DNA of 64,000 nt, taken from contig OZ243949.1 of the NCBI GenBank assembly GCA_965214305.1, forward strand, positions 1,550,001 to 1,614,000, given 5' to 3'. This document shows positions 7,876-16,380 of the stretch, one piece after another; positions within the stretch are counted from its first letter, which is position 1, and every line of letters begins with the position of its first letter. The stretch is from Azophilus sp965214305 (lineage in GTDB: Bacteria > Pseudomonadota > Gammaproteobacteria > Pseudomonadales > Azotimanducaceae). The notes beneath the pieces were generated by a model. It did not search any database and was not told the DNA's origin. It saw only the letters and a program-made list of their open reading frames with translations. A program made the position numbers and the translations under genes.

Positions 7876-7946
7876 ACGCAGGCTCCTAGACGCCGTGTTA
7901 GACTGCGGAAGTTTGCATCCCCGCTCCCACAACTTGGATTTCTGAC

Positions 7947-8384
7947 ATGCGCTCCTATTTCGTCATTCTGGCAAGCGCGTTACTGCTTGCCGTTTTGGTC
8001 ACCCTGCTTTCCAGCGTCCTTTTTCCAGAGCATAGCTTGGCACTCCCGCTAACGGTGTTTGTGGCGCTGGTCATCAATGGCTGGTTCAACATCCGTCTCG
8101 CGCCCCCCGGGGAAAGGCGGGGCACACACAAACAACCGCAGCGGCGGCAAGCCTCGCGACCGGGTGGCAAACGCGAGGAAGGCGTCGTCAAATGGTTCAA
8201 TCGCACCAAGGGCTACGGTTTTATCGTCTGCGCATCCGGCGAGGAGATCTTTGTTCACCAGCGCCATGTGCAACTCGACGACGACAATCGGCGACCCGCA
8301 CTGGAAGAGGGCCAAAAGGTCAGTTTTCAAATCGCTAAACGCGAGAAGGGGCCACAGGCGGAGCGTGTTGTTCTGCTCCGGTAG
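7947..8384 (+). CDS. Membrane-anchored cold-shock domain protein
   Basis: 145 residues with two hydrophobic helices (about 4-25 and 33-50), a basic linker and a C-terminal cold-shock domain. The domain has both RNA-binding motifs, KGYGFI at 88-93 and IFVH at 101-104, after the usual VVKWFNRTKG opening. Cold-shock domains bind single-stranded RNA or DNA. Here the domain should face the cytoplasm at the inner membrane, which differs from ordinary free CspA proteins. argS follows after 21 bp, so they may share a transcript. Its precise role is unknown. Confidence 0.85.
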   Translation: MRSYFVILASALLLAVLVTLLSSVLFPEHSLALPLTVFVALVINGWFNIRLAPPGERRGTHKQPQRRQASRPGGKREEGVVKWFNRTKGYGFIVCASGEEIFVHQRHVQLDDDNRRPALEEGQKVSFQIAKREKGPQAERVVLLR

Positions 8385-8405
8385 AGCCCTTGTACGCCGC
8401 TGTCG

Positions 8406-10109
8406 ATGAACCTCCGCGAACTGCTCGCCCAACGCATTGAGCAAGCACTGGCCGACTGCGGCACCCCGGCACCAGCCTTGGTGCGCACCGCCGCCAAGCC
8501 GGAATTCGGCGATTACCAGGCCAATGGCATCATGGCGGCGGCCAAGCGCAATCGCACCGAACCCCGTGCTCTGGCGGAACAGGTGCTGGCGGCCCTGCCA
8601 GCGGACGAACTGGTGGAGTGCATTGACATCGCCGGCCCGGGTTTCCTGAATATTCGGCTCAGCAACGCCTTTCTCGCGCAACAACTCGCCGCCGAGGCAC
8701 CGCTCATCGAACCGACCACCGCGCCTCAAACCATCGTGGTCGATTACTCCAGCCCGAATCTCGCCAAGGAGATGCACGTTGGGCATCTGCGCAGCACCAT
8801 CATTGGCGATGCGGTTGCCCGTACTCTGGAAGCGCTTGGACACCGGGTTATTCGGCAAAATCACGTCGGCGATTGGGGCACCCAGTTCGGCATGCTACTG
8901 GCTCATCTCAACGAAACCGGGGGTGATTCGCAGGCGCTTGCCGACCTTGAGGATTTCTACCGTGCCGCAAAATCCCGCTTCGATGCAGACCCGGCATTCG
9001 CCGACCGCAGTCGCGCCATGGTGGTTTCCCTACAAACTGGCGACCGGGAGGCCCGTGCCCGCTGGCGACAGTTCATTGAGGTTTCGCTGGCACACTGCCA
9101 AACACTTTATGAGCGCCTCGGTACCAGCCTGAGCCGCGCCGACGTCATGGCGGAAAGCGCCTATAACGATGCGTTGCCGGACATCATCAAGGACCTACAA
9201 CAAAGGAACCTGGTCACCGAATCCGAGGGTGCCCAGTGCGTTTTTCTGCCGGAGTTGGATAAGGACCTGCCGGTGATTGTGCAAAAATCGGATGGCGGCT
9301 ACCTCTATGCAACCACGGATCTAGCCGCAATCCGCCACCGCGCCCAAGGGCTCGCCGCCAATCGCATCCTCTATTTCACGGACAACCGCCAAGCCCTGCA
9401 CTTTCGCCAAGTATTCGCCGTGGCGCGCGCCGCCGGCTTCATAACAGCGCAAACGACGTTGGAATACATGCCGTTCGGAACCATGCTCGGTAAGGGCGGG
9501 CGTCCTTTTCGGACGCGGGAAGGCGGGGTGGTGAAGCTCACCGAGCTGCTTGATGAGGCCGAGGCCCGGGCATTGGCGGAAGTGTCGCGCAGAAATCCCG
9601 GATTGGAGGGGGGCCCAGGCACCACCGAACGCAACGACATCGCCCGAGCTCTGGGTATCGGTGCGGTCAAGTATGCGGACCTCGCCAAAAATCGCAACAG
9701 CGATTACGTTTTCGATTGGGAGCGGATGCTCAGCTTTGACGGCAATACCGCACCTTATCTGCAATACGCCTATGCACGCATCCAGAGCCTATTCCGACGC
9801 GGAAAAATTGTGCCGAAATCGCTTACGGGCAAGGCCACCCCCCGGGTGCCCGCGGAACGCGCCCTGGCCGTTGCGCTGATTCGTTTCGAGGAAGTCTTGG
9901 AGCAGGTTGCCGCCGACGGCACACCCCACCTGCTATGCGGCTACCTATATGATCTCGCCACCAAGTTCACCGGCTTCTATGAACAGTGCCCCATGCTCGG
10001 CGCAACAGGCCCGGAGCGGGAAAACCGATTACGCTTCGCCCAACGCACGGCGAGAACCCTGCAACTGGGCCTGAACTTGCTCGGCATCGAAACCGTTGAT
10101 CGGATGTGA
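8406..10109 (+). CDS. argS: Arginine--tRNA ligase
   Basis: 567-residue class I synthetase that charges tRNA-Arg. The N-terminal 100 residues form the Add1 domain that reads the tRNA elbow. The catalytic domain carries the HIGH-type motif as HVGH at 124-127 in SSPNLAKEMHVGHLRSTI, followed by GDWGTQFG. Arginyl enzymes commonly lack a classic KMSK. The helical anticodon-binding domain occupies the last 130 residues. Length is normal and no damage is seen. Confidence 0.97.
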   Translation: MNLRELLAQRIEQALADCGTPAPALVRTAAKPEFGDYQANGIMAAAKRNRTEPRALAEQVLAALPADELVECIDIAGPGFLNIRLSNAFLAQQLAAEAPLIEPTTAPQTIVVDYSSPNLAKEMHVGHLRSTIIGDAVARTLEALGHRVIRQNHVGDWGTQFGMLLAHLNETGGDSQALADLEDFYRAAKSRFDADPAFADRSRAMVVSLQTGDREARARWRQFIEVSLAHCQTLYERLGTSLSRADVMAESAYNDALPDIIKDLQQRNLVTESEGAQCVFLPELDKDLPVIVQKSDGGYLYATTDLAAIRHRAQGLAANRILYFTDNRQALHFRQVFAVARAAGFITAQTTLEYMPFGTMLGKGGRPFRTREGGVVKLTELLDEAEARALAEVSRRNPGLEGGPGTTERNDIARALGIGAVKYADLAKNRNSDYVFDWERMLSFDGNTAPYLQYAYARIQSLFRRGKIVPKSLTGKATPRVPAERALAVALIRFEEVLEQVAADGTPHLLCGYLYDLATKFTGFYEQCPMLGATGPERENRLRFAQRTARTLQLGLNLLGIETVDRM

Positions 10110-10247
10110 GTTTCAATCTCTCGGATATCGGGCGAAGGGTGTCCGAAGTTGCCTCTGAGCAGGACATCCGACTTCCTGAACCGGTAGCGGTTGCCTTCAA
10201 TGCTGTGCTTAATCTGCTGTGCTTAATCTTGTTTGCTCGCATCAAGC

Positions 10248-10646
10248 TCAGGCAAGCTGAGCCATAGGCTGCGGCGTCACCGCAAACTGATTCAACCAAA
10301 GAATCACAGGGCGATTGGTTACGCCCAGGGCCCGAGCATGTTCCGCCAAACAGGTGATTGGAACGCCGCACCGCCAAGCGAGCTTGTGCAGGTCTTGAAT
10401 CCAAATTGACCCGAACAGCCACCGAATGACCTCCCCAACCTCGCTGCCCATGACTGGAGGCGAGCACAACGCCTTACGCAGAACGCCGCCTTTAACCTTA
10501 AGGCGCAGGCCCGCGCAATGGCGACCGAGCATGGAATCCACCAAGCGATCCGCATTCGCCTCCGCCTGCGGCGCAAGCTGATTCTTCGGATTGGCCGCAA
10601 AGCAGCTCGGCGCCGCAAGCTGCACTGATGGACTGCGCGGCCTCAT
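10248..10646 (-). CDS. Hypothetical protein coupled to the AbiEii-like gene
   Basis: 132-residue frame whose ATG (10646-10644) overlaps the TGA of the upstream gene as ATGA, a sign of translational coupling. I do not recognise the family. The middle has a hydrophobic stretch (VIRWLFGSIWIQDLHKLAW) and two cysteines follow. Because it may simply be an open frame in GC-rich DNA, it is listed with low confidence. If real, it could be the partner of the nucleotidyltransferase, since no AbiEi antitoxin is present upstream. The 138 bp between it and argS hold only a short duplication (TGCTGTGCTTAATC twice in tandem near 10200-10228). Confidence 0.4.
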   Translation of the reverse strand: MRPRSPSVQLAAPSCFAANPKNQLAPQAEANADRLVDSMLGRHCAGLRLKVKGGVLRKALCSPPVMGSEVGEVIRWLFGSIWIQDLHKLAWRCGVPITCLAEHARALGVTNRPVILWLNQFAVTPQPMAQLA

Positions 10647-11341
10647 GGGCGCGGCCCGGGTGCGGGATCGAGGGGGCATGAATTCATTAGCGCCGCACGG
10701 ACAACCTCCACCAACTGCGCCTCATGCCAATCCAACACGGGCTCGATCAACGGCTTGCTGGTCTGTCCAGACCAACCTTTCGGCAATTGGTCAAGCAAAG
10801 CGCAAACCTCATGACGCTGCTCCGGCGACAAAGCCTGCCTGGCGTTGTTAAGGGCTTCCGGGGCCAGTTCCACGGCACAGGCCAAATCATAGACGTCCCT
10901 CACTTCCACTGTGCTGGCGCCGTGCAAACGGTGACGCAGCTTTTTCGCCAAAATTTCCGAAGTGGCCTGAAGCCGAACAGGCACGCTGCCGGGCAGCACC
11001 CCGTCAAAAGCCTCATCAAGTATGAAAACATGGGGCATCAAAGTGACCTCAACGCCTTTGATCTCGCAATAAAGCGCCATGTACTCCATCCAAGTCCTGT
11101 CCGGGTCAGCACCCGCACACTCAATCATCGCCTTCTCCACTTCCCCAGCGCTCTCACGGTGAACACGAGCAAATACATCGTTTTTGCAGAAAAGATCAAC
11201 GTCGAGGGATTTCCGGTGCTCCCACCTTGTTTGCAGAACCGTGCCGCCCCCCATCGAGAGGTCTTGCAGTTCAAAATGGGAAAGCAACGCGCCCGCCGCC
11301 GCTTCGGCCGCTTTGCGTTGCTGGCACGGAAACTTAAGCAT
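10643..11341 (-). CDS. AbiEii/AbiGii-type nucleotidyltransferase
   Basis: 232-residue protein of the AbiEii family, toxins of type IV-like abortive-infection pairs and close to MenT enzymes that add nucleotides to tRNA. The polymerase-beta-type active site is intact: GGGTVLQTRW at 31-40 and the DVDLF pair D47/D49. A helical C-terminal domain with KKLRHRL and VRDVYDLACAVE follows, as in the family. The usual AbiEi antitoxin should lie just upstream but that space holds a dead vapB. The toxin could be silenced by another partner, perhaps the coupled downstream gene, or be a leftover. Confidence 0.75.
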   Translation of the reverse strand: MLKFPCQQRKAAEAAAGALLSHFELQDLSMGGGTVLQTRWEHRKSLDVDLFCKNDVFARVHRESAGEVEKAMIECAGADPDRTWMEYMALYCEIKGVEVTLMPHVFILDEAFDGVLPGSVPVRLQATSEILAKKLRHRLHGASTVEVRDVYDLACAVELAPEALNNARQALSPEQRHEVCALLDQLPKGWSGQTSKPLIEPVLDWHEAQLVEVVRAALMNSCPLDPAPGPRP

Positions 11342-11465
11342 GTGTGCGGCTCAGGACATTTGGGAACTTGGGCTTACCAGCTCAGGCGGCACCCTAAATC
11401 CCGACAAGGTACTCGCTCAGGGTTCGGCAATCCAGCGGTCAAGCCCCAATCACCCAACAGAACCA

Positions 11466-11514
11466 ACCGGTGGCCGCGAATGCGGACCAGTCCACTTGGC
11501 TGTCCCGCGGGGCG
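11466..11514. repeat. 49-bp patch identical to part of the type ISP gene
   Basis: These 49 bases equal 15266-15314 exactly and in the same orientation, 3,800 bp apart. Here they replace the 3' end of vapB. The left border with vapB falls in CGCCCCGCGG, a string that both genes would naturally contain, so short homology probably guided the joining. Confidence 0.9.
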
Positions 11515-11718
11515 TTCATCAAGCACCGGCAATTTGGCGCATCGCCGCCCGATATCATTGAGTTGGTCGGCCAAGGACCATCCTGACCGCTCTTTTTGAA
11601 GCCGCTCCAATCGGTCTCTTATAGCTTCGGCGACGGCATGGGTCTTCGTTCGCCCGGTCAGCTACGCCAGCTTCGCTGCCAATCGCTCCGTTTCCGTGTT
11701 TCTGATATTGAGCGCCAT
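11513..11718 (-). pseudogene. vapB: vapB antitoxin pseudogene (amber codon 19, lost 3' end)
   Basis: From the ATG at 11718 the frame reads MALNIRNTETERLAAKLA, then TAG, then LTGRTKTHAVAEAIRDRL and on to LPVLDERPA. This is the Rv0623-like VapB family almost word for word. Two lesions are visible: a stop at codon 19 where homologues have Glu (GAG to TAG) and replacement of the conserved DEILGYD tail by a 49-bp patch from the type ISP gene. No vapC follows. A downstream initiation could make a short C-terminal piece but not the DNA-binding part. Confidence 0.85.
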
Positions 11719-11799
11719 GGTGTTACATGCATACGTCTTGATCCACACTGTAACAGCACTTATTGGTTGCGGCGAGATTGGGCCCGGGGTGGCTTCCTC

Positions 11800-12690
11800 T
11801 TAAGCCACGTGACAGAACGTCAACGGATATGAAATCTGATAGGCCAAAACGCCAGCATCTTTAGCCAAATTCTTAACGGCATCCGGTATTCGCTCAGCAA
11901 CGATCACCCCTCGGCGTTGACCATCGTTAAAACCATCACGCTGGCCGAGCGCCTCCAAATAGCCTAGGAGCTGATGAACTGCCTCAACGCCGGCCTCCGC
12001 TCGTTTGAGTTCAACAACTAGCCAGTCGCCTGTATGCGCGTTTCTGGCGAGAATGTCGATTCGCCGCGGATTTGGTCCGTCCTCCGCAGGCACTTCACTA
12101 CCCTCAATGGAAGCAAACTCCGAAAATGGCGTTTCTTCCCACCGCTCCAATATGGATCTTTGAATATCGTACTCGGTCGAGAAACCACAAACTGCATCAG
12201 AGTTTCGCCCCAAATATAAAACCGAATGGTCGAACTGAGCCAACATCGAGATTGTAGGCAGTACATCCGGCCTTTTGACCTCCATATGGCCGGATTTCCT
12301 ATTGCGCTTCTCAAAGTCATACTTGATATCTCGCTCAACAAACTGGTGGTGATACTTGCCGTTGAACACTGCTTTACCAAAATCCTCTCCTGAGCTGTTG
12401 ACACTATCAATAGCGACTGACCACTGGCTGTACCGGGTGGGCGAAAATGCCAGATAAACCCTACCCTTTCCAGCTGGCCACCGAGCATGAGATTGCGGAT
12501 GCTGCTCCCGAATCATCCACCAAAGACCACTTTCGACAGCAGTTCGCACTAACTCTATGGTGTTGTCTGACAACCGCCATTTTCGAGCGACATATGCATC
12601 ATAGTATTGCCGCACAAGCAACCCTTGTTCGACTTCTTCCAGCCGAATGCCGTTCTTAAATTCCACACTCGAATCGGACAAGCCGCACAC
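11800..12690 (-). CDS. NucS-like PD-(D/E)XK nuclease
   Basis: 296 residues. The C-terminal third matches the NucS/DUF91 nuclease domain: D212 in PRRIDILARN and the E227-x-K229 pair in WLVVELKRA, followed by AVHQLLGYLEAL, where the family has its helix after the catalytic sheet. These residues are the PD-(D/E)XK active site. The first 190 residues do not resemble the NucS DNA-binding domain that I know and may be a separate recognition module. It sits among defence remnants, so a restriction-like role is likely but not shown. The gene appears complete. Confidence 0.65.
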   Translation of the reverse strand: MCGLSDSSVEFKNGIRLEEVEQGLLVRQYYDAYVARKWRLSDNTIELVRTAVESGLWWMIREQHPQSHARWPAGKGRVYLAFSPTRYSQWSVAIDSVNSSGEDFGKAVFNGKYHHQFVERDIKYDFEKRNRKSGHMEVKRPDVLPTISMLAQFDHSVLYLGRNSDAVCGFSTEYDIQRSILERWEETPFSEFASIEGSEVPAEDGPNPRRIDILARNAHTGDWLVVELKRAEAGVEAVHQLLGYLEALGQRDGFNDGQRRGVIVAERIPDAVKNLAKDAGVLAYQISYPLTFCHVA

Positions 12691-12737
12691 CTTCCCGCTA
12701 ATTCATAGAGCAAAACGACTGAACACCAGGCTACAAG

Positions 12738-13166
12738 TCAAACAGACTCTTCACGTTCCGGTTCCGAAGCTACAGTACGCTTGAAATCGTAGTTTGTCAC
12801 GAATCCCCCAATGGGATGCCAACTATCCAGCGCAGAAGTTGACGTATCCCAACCGCATTCCAACAGTTCCGATGCGGCGTATATGAACTCCAGCAACTCC
12901 GTGAGTAAGCAGACGAATCCGTGATCAGCGAAATTGGCATCGCGTGATCTGGTGTTACCAGACCCATGCGTATAGTAGTTCCGGCACTCAACCGCCAGCC
13001 GGATCATCTTCTCCAGGTCCTTCAGCTTTCCATCACCGAAATGCGCTAGAACCTTTTCTGCCCGGTGTTCAATGATCTTACGAAGCCGCCTGTTACTCCG
13101 AATACGACCTAGCGCGTTCAACACATCCTCCTTTTGCGCACCGTCCGTGTCCTTGGAGCACTTCAC
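12738..13166 (-). pseudogene. HEPN-domain fragment (ApeA C-terminal type)
   Basis: 142-codon frame with the HEPN ribonuclease motif R62-N-Y-Y-T-H67 (CRNYYTHG) in a helical context, as in the C-terminal domain of ApeA anti-phage proteins (normally over 400 residues). The N-terminal part of such a protein is missing: the frame overlaps the broken end of the upstream type ISP gene and stays open further upstream in a second frame for at least 40 codons. The GTG at 13166 is only the nearest start. Whether the stub is made or active is unknown; alone it would be a bare RNase domain. Confidence 0.55.
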
Positions 13167-15736
13167 CTTCTTTCGCGCCTCTTCAAGCGCCGCAAGGATA
13201 TCTCTAGGCAGGGACCCGTATCGATTGTGTGCAGGTTCGGCAAAGCGTCCATCATGAGCGCTGAAAATCCTGCTCGTCCGCCTTTGCCCGTCACCGCGAT
13301 CACGCGATTGGGCAGTTCGCCGTTCGGGAAGATGCGGGGCATCTGGTGAACCCTCTCATTGAGACGGCGACTGAAGAACTGCCACTGCTTTGTGAATGGC
13401 CGGTAAACGCAGGGTAGATACACACCATCGTCTTGTTTGAGCATTTTCTCTTTACGAAGATCCTGCTTGAGAGAGTGAGTCCAACTGACTTTACCAGTAT
13501 CGATTATTATGAATTCGTCGATTGTAGGGATATTGCCCGTGCCGGACTCAGCTTCTACGCCTTGCTTCCTTGCCCGATAGCGGGACAACTCACCATTGTA
13601 GAAAGAGATCGTTGATTCAATATTTTCGGCCAACAAGTTCCGGGAGGGGTTTATACACCAAGGGTCTCGGTTGGTGACTACGCCAAGGGAAAAGTTGGCG
13701 AACAATGCGCATCCGCTCTTGTCCTTCTTGTTTCCGATCGCTGGATATGCGCTGAAGCTTTGATCGCGCTGGTCTAGCCAATCACCATATACGTCGGGGA
13801 TGATTCCGTTCCATCCAAAGGTTTCGTAGATGCCATGGGCGCTGCTAAGGCGCTTGATAATATCGAGCTTCTGCCTTTGATCTAAGTCGTCGCCGATATC
13901 ATGGAAAAGGATCCGTCCTTGCCGCAGGGCATCCGGATTCTTGACAAAGATCGTGATAGCCACGCCCGTCATGCTGCCTTGTCCGAAAACGTTCTCACCT
14001 TCACCAGAACGGCCACCCGACAACATATTCTTGCGGATGTCCCCGCGAAGATGGAACACATGAATGCTGGCAAACTCCTCGATCAAGCATTTGCGCAATC
14101 CGTCAGCAAAGGCCCGTTCTATCCAAGCGCTTCCGGAAACATAGACCATCACCCCAGCCTTCCCGAGCCGGTCGCTGCCCCAGCGGATTGCCCGGATGTA
14201 GCTGTCATACAGGTTTTGCAACAGGGATGCATTCGAGCGTTCCGAATAGGTGCTCCGGATCCTTTGATCCAGCCGGGCATAGCGCACGTTCTTCGCGTTG
14301 TCGTTCTCGCTCTTCTGCCCGGCTGAATAGGGAGGATTACCCACAATCACTCGAATATCCGTCGCCTTCTGACGCTCACGCCGGTCCGTGTTGTCCTTCA
14401 TATAGAAAGACAACTCATCGTCCCCCTCATGCAGCGCAAAAGTGTCGGTCAGGCAAATCCCGGTATAGGGCAAGTAGTCGTCGCGACCGGCGACGGAATG
14501 GAACACGGACTCGATGTTGATCGCAGCGATGTAGTAGGCGAGCAGCACGATCTCGTTGGCGTGAATCTCCTCACGATATTTGCGCTCCAAGTCTTCAGGG
14601 GCGATGAGGCCCGATTGCAGAAGCCGGGTGATGAAGGTGCCGGTGCCGGCGAAGGGATCGAGGATATGGACGCCTTGGGAGCCGAGCGTCTGGGCGAACT
14701 CGTCCTGCAACGCCTCGTTCACCGAGCGGATGATGAAATCCACGATTTCGACCGGCGTATAGACGATGCCCAGCCTTCCAGCAGCCGACGATCTTGGTGG
14801 CGTCGTCGAGCGTCAGCTCGGAACTTTGGTCGGCAAGGCGCTTTTGCACTGCGGCGCTGACCTGCCCCTCGTCCATGACCAGAACGATAACGCGGTAGTC
14901 GGTCAGGATGCCGCTTTCGACCGCCCGCGCGAAGCCGTGATGGAACAGGACATCGCCGTAGAGGTCGGGATTGTCCATTGAGGCAAGGACCGCTCGCGTG
15001 TCGCGCGCCTTCGATTTCGCGCTTTCGCCGTAGATGCGCGGCGTTGCGGTCATGTAGAGCCGTTTGCGGCCGCGGATCGACTCGTTGTCGTGTACCTTCA
15101 CGAAATTGGACTGGTCCTCGCCCGCAAAGGTCACGCCCGTGGTGCGGTGGGCTTCGTCGCAGACGATCAGGTCGAACTGAGGAAGGCCATGATCCGCCTG
15201 CGCAGCGCCTCCAGCGCCTCGATCTGATCGGGCCGCAGGGTTTTCGGTTCGGGGCGCACGATCTCACCGGTGGCCGCGAATGCGGACCAGTCCACTTGGC
15301 TGTCCCGCGGGGCGCGCAGGCCGATGACCGCCGTCGGGATCGCTTGGCCGTGCAGCATGGTCTCGGCGTTTGGACTCCAGGGCCTGTCGGTGGTCTCGAC
15401 GATCAGGCGTTCAGTGAATGCCCGCTTCGCGGAAGCGGAGATGAAGGTGTCTATGTCCTCCTTGCGGATGCGCCGGTCGGCGTTGAAGAACTTGCACTGA
15501 ATGGCGGCAAGCCCGCCGTCGTGCAGGGTTCCGACCAAGTCGATTCCGGTGTCCGTCCGGTCAAGTTCCCGGCGCCGTGCCCAGTCAGGCCAGAGTTCGA
15601 CTTTCGCGAAGCGCCTTGACTGCACCGGGTCGACGACCAGCCACGCGGCGACCAGTTTCTCGAACGCCGTGCCCTTGTCGCGTTCGCTGATGGAGGCAGC
15701 GCGGTAGGAGTCGAGAAGCCGTTCCAGTGGACTCAT
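13163..15736 (-). pseudogene. Type ISP-like restriction-modification gene, broken by three deletions
   Basis: Remains of a single-chain restriction-modification enzyme with nuclease, helicase, N6-adenine methyltransferase and target recognition. Part 1 (15736 to about 15190) is the Mrr-like nuclease with GIDLVGT and AIQCKF, ending at LRPDQIEALEALRRRI. At about 15190 it jumps, out of frame, to FDLIVCDEAHRTTG, so Walker A is missing. Part 2 holds MTATPRIYG and ends at DDATKIVGCW. At about 14780 it jumps to RLGIVYTPVEIVDFII, losing the second helicase domain and linker. Part 3 is the methyltransferase (DPFAGTG, NPPY), ending early at HTIDTGPC around 13190. The frames of parts 1, 2 and 3 differ. 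Confidence 0.85.
15266..15314. repeat. 49-bp patch shared with the vapB remnant
   Basis: Source copy of the 49-bp identity with 11466-11514. Here it is normal coding sequence of the Mrr-like domain of the type ISP gene (the APRDSQVDWSAFAATGE region), so the copy in vapB is the derived one. Confidence 0.85.
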
Positions 15737-15865
15737 CGTTGGGGTCCGAACTCAAAGGGGACGTGGCGGGAGTTTAACGCTCCGGTACGGAGCCTTGATG
15801 CTCGTGCTCATGACAGTACCTTTTGGTAGGTCGGGAGCCCTCCCAAAGGCTACCCTTCGATCAAC

Positions 15866-16264
15866 TTATATTGTCAATTCACGGACCAAACCTTCTTGGG
15901 CTCCCGCAGGGTGCGCCAGAATGTTCACCAAGTGCTGATTGAGGCTGGCATTTTCGTCTTCAGCCCCTGGGGCCAGCGTCCGATGCAGGGCTTTCGGCAG
16001 GCGTAGGGTCACGCGGCCACTGAACTCGTTCTGCGGCACGGTCGGGGGCGGGAGGGAACGGCCTGCTTCCGCGTACATCTCGGCGGCGGTCTCAATAGTA
16101 TCAATGACAAGATCGTAGGCCTCGAACATGGTTTCACCGTATTCGCAGACATCGGGGAGTTCCTTCACGCGGGCTTCGAACAATATCTCACCCCCATGCA
16201 CGATCTTGTGTACCGTAACGTTGTACGCATGTGGATCAATTCCTTTTTCAGCATACGCTTTCAT
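15866..16264 (-). CDS. hicB: HicB-family antitoxin (orphan)
   Basis: 132 residues. The N-terminal half has the HicB partial RNase H-like fold (FEARVKELPDVCEYGETMFEAYDLVIDTIE). The C-terminal part FSGRVTLRLPKALHRTLAP with SLNQHLVNIL is the ribbon-helix-helix DNA-binding segment. The ATG at 16264 is preferred over the GTG at 16273 because GGGAG lies eight bases before it. No hicA toxin is found on either side, so the antitoxin is an orphan that may act as a regulator or protect against a HicA elsewhere. 129 gene-free bases separate it from the type ISP remnant. Confidence 0.8.
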   Translation of the reverse strand: MKAYAEKGIDPHAYNVTVHKIVHGGEILFEARVKELPDVCEYGETMFEAYDLVIDTIETAAEMYAEAGRSLPPPTVPQNEFSGRVTLRLPKALHRTLAPGAEDENASLNQHLVNILAHPAGAQEGLVRELTI

Positions 16265-16380
16265 GATATTCACTCCCGCCGGTTACAAACTAAAAATATC
16301 GATGGTTTTTTCAGTTTATAGATGAATTTATAGAGCGAACACCCCTACAATGGTGCCAGTCGATCAAAGTCGGTGAGTCG

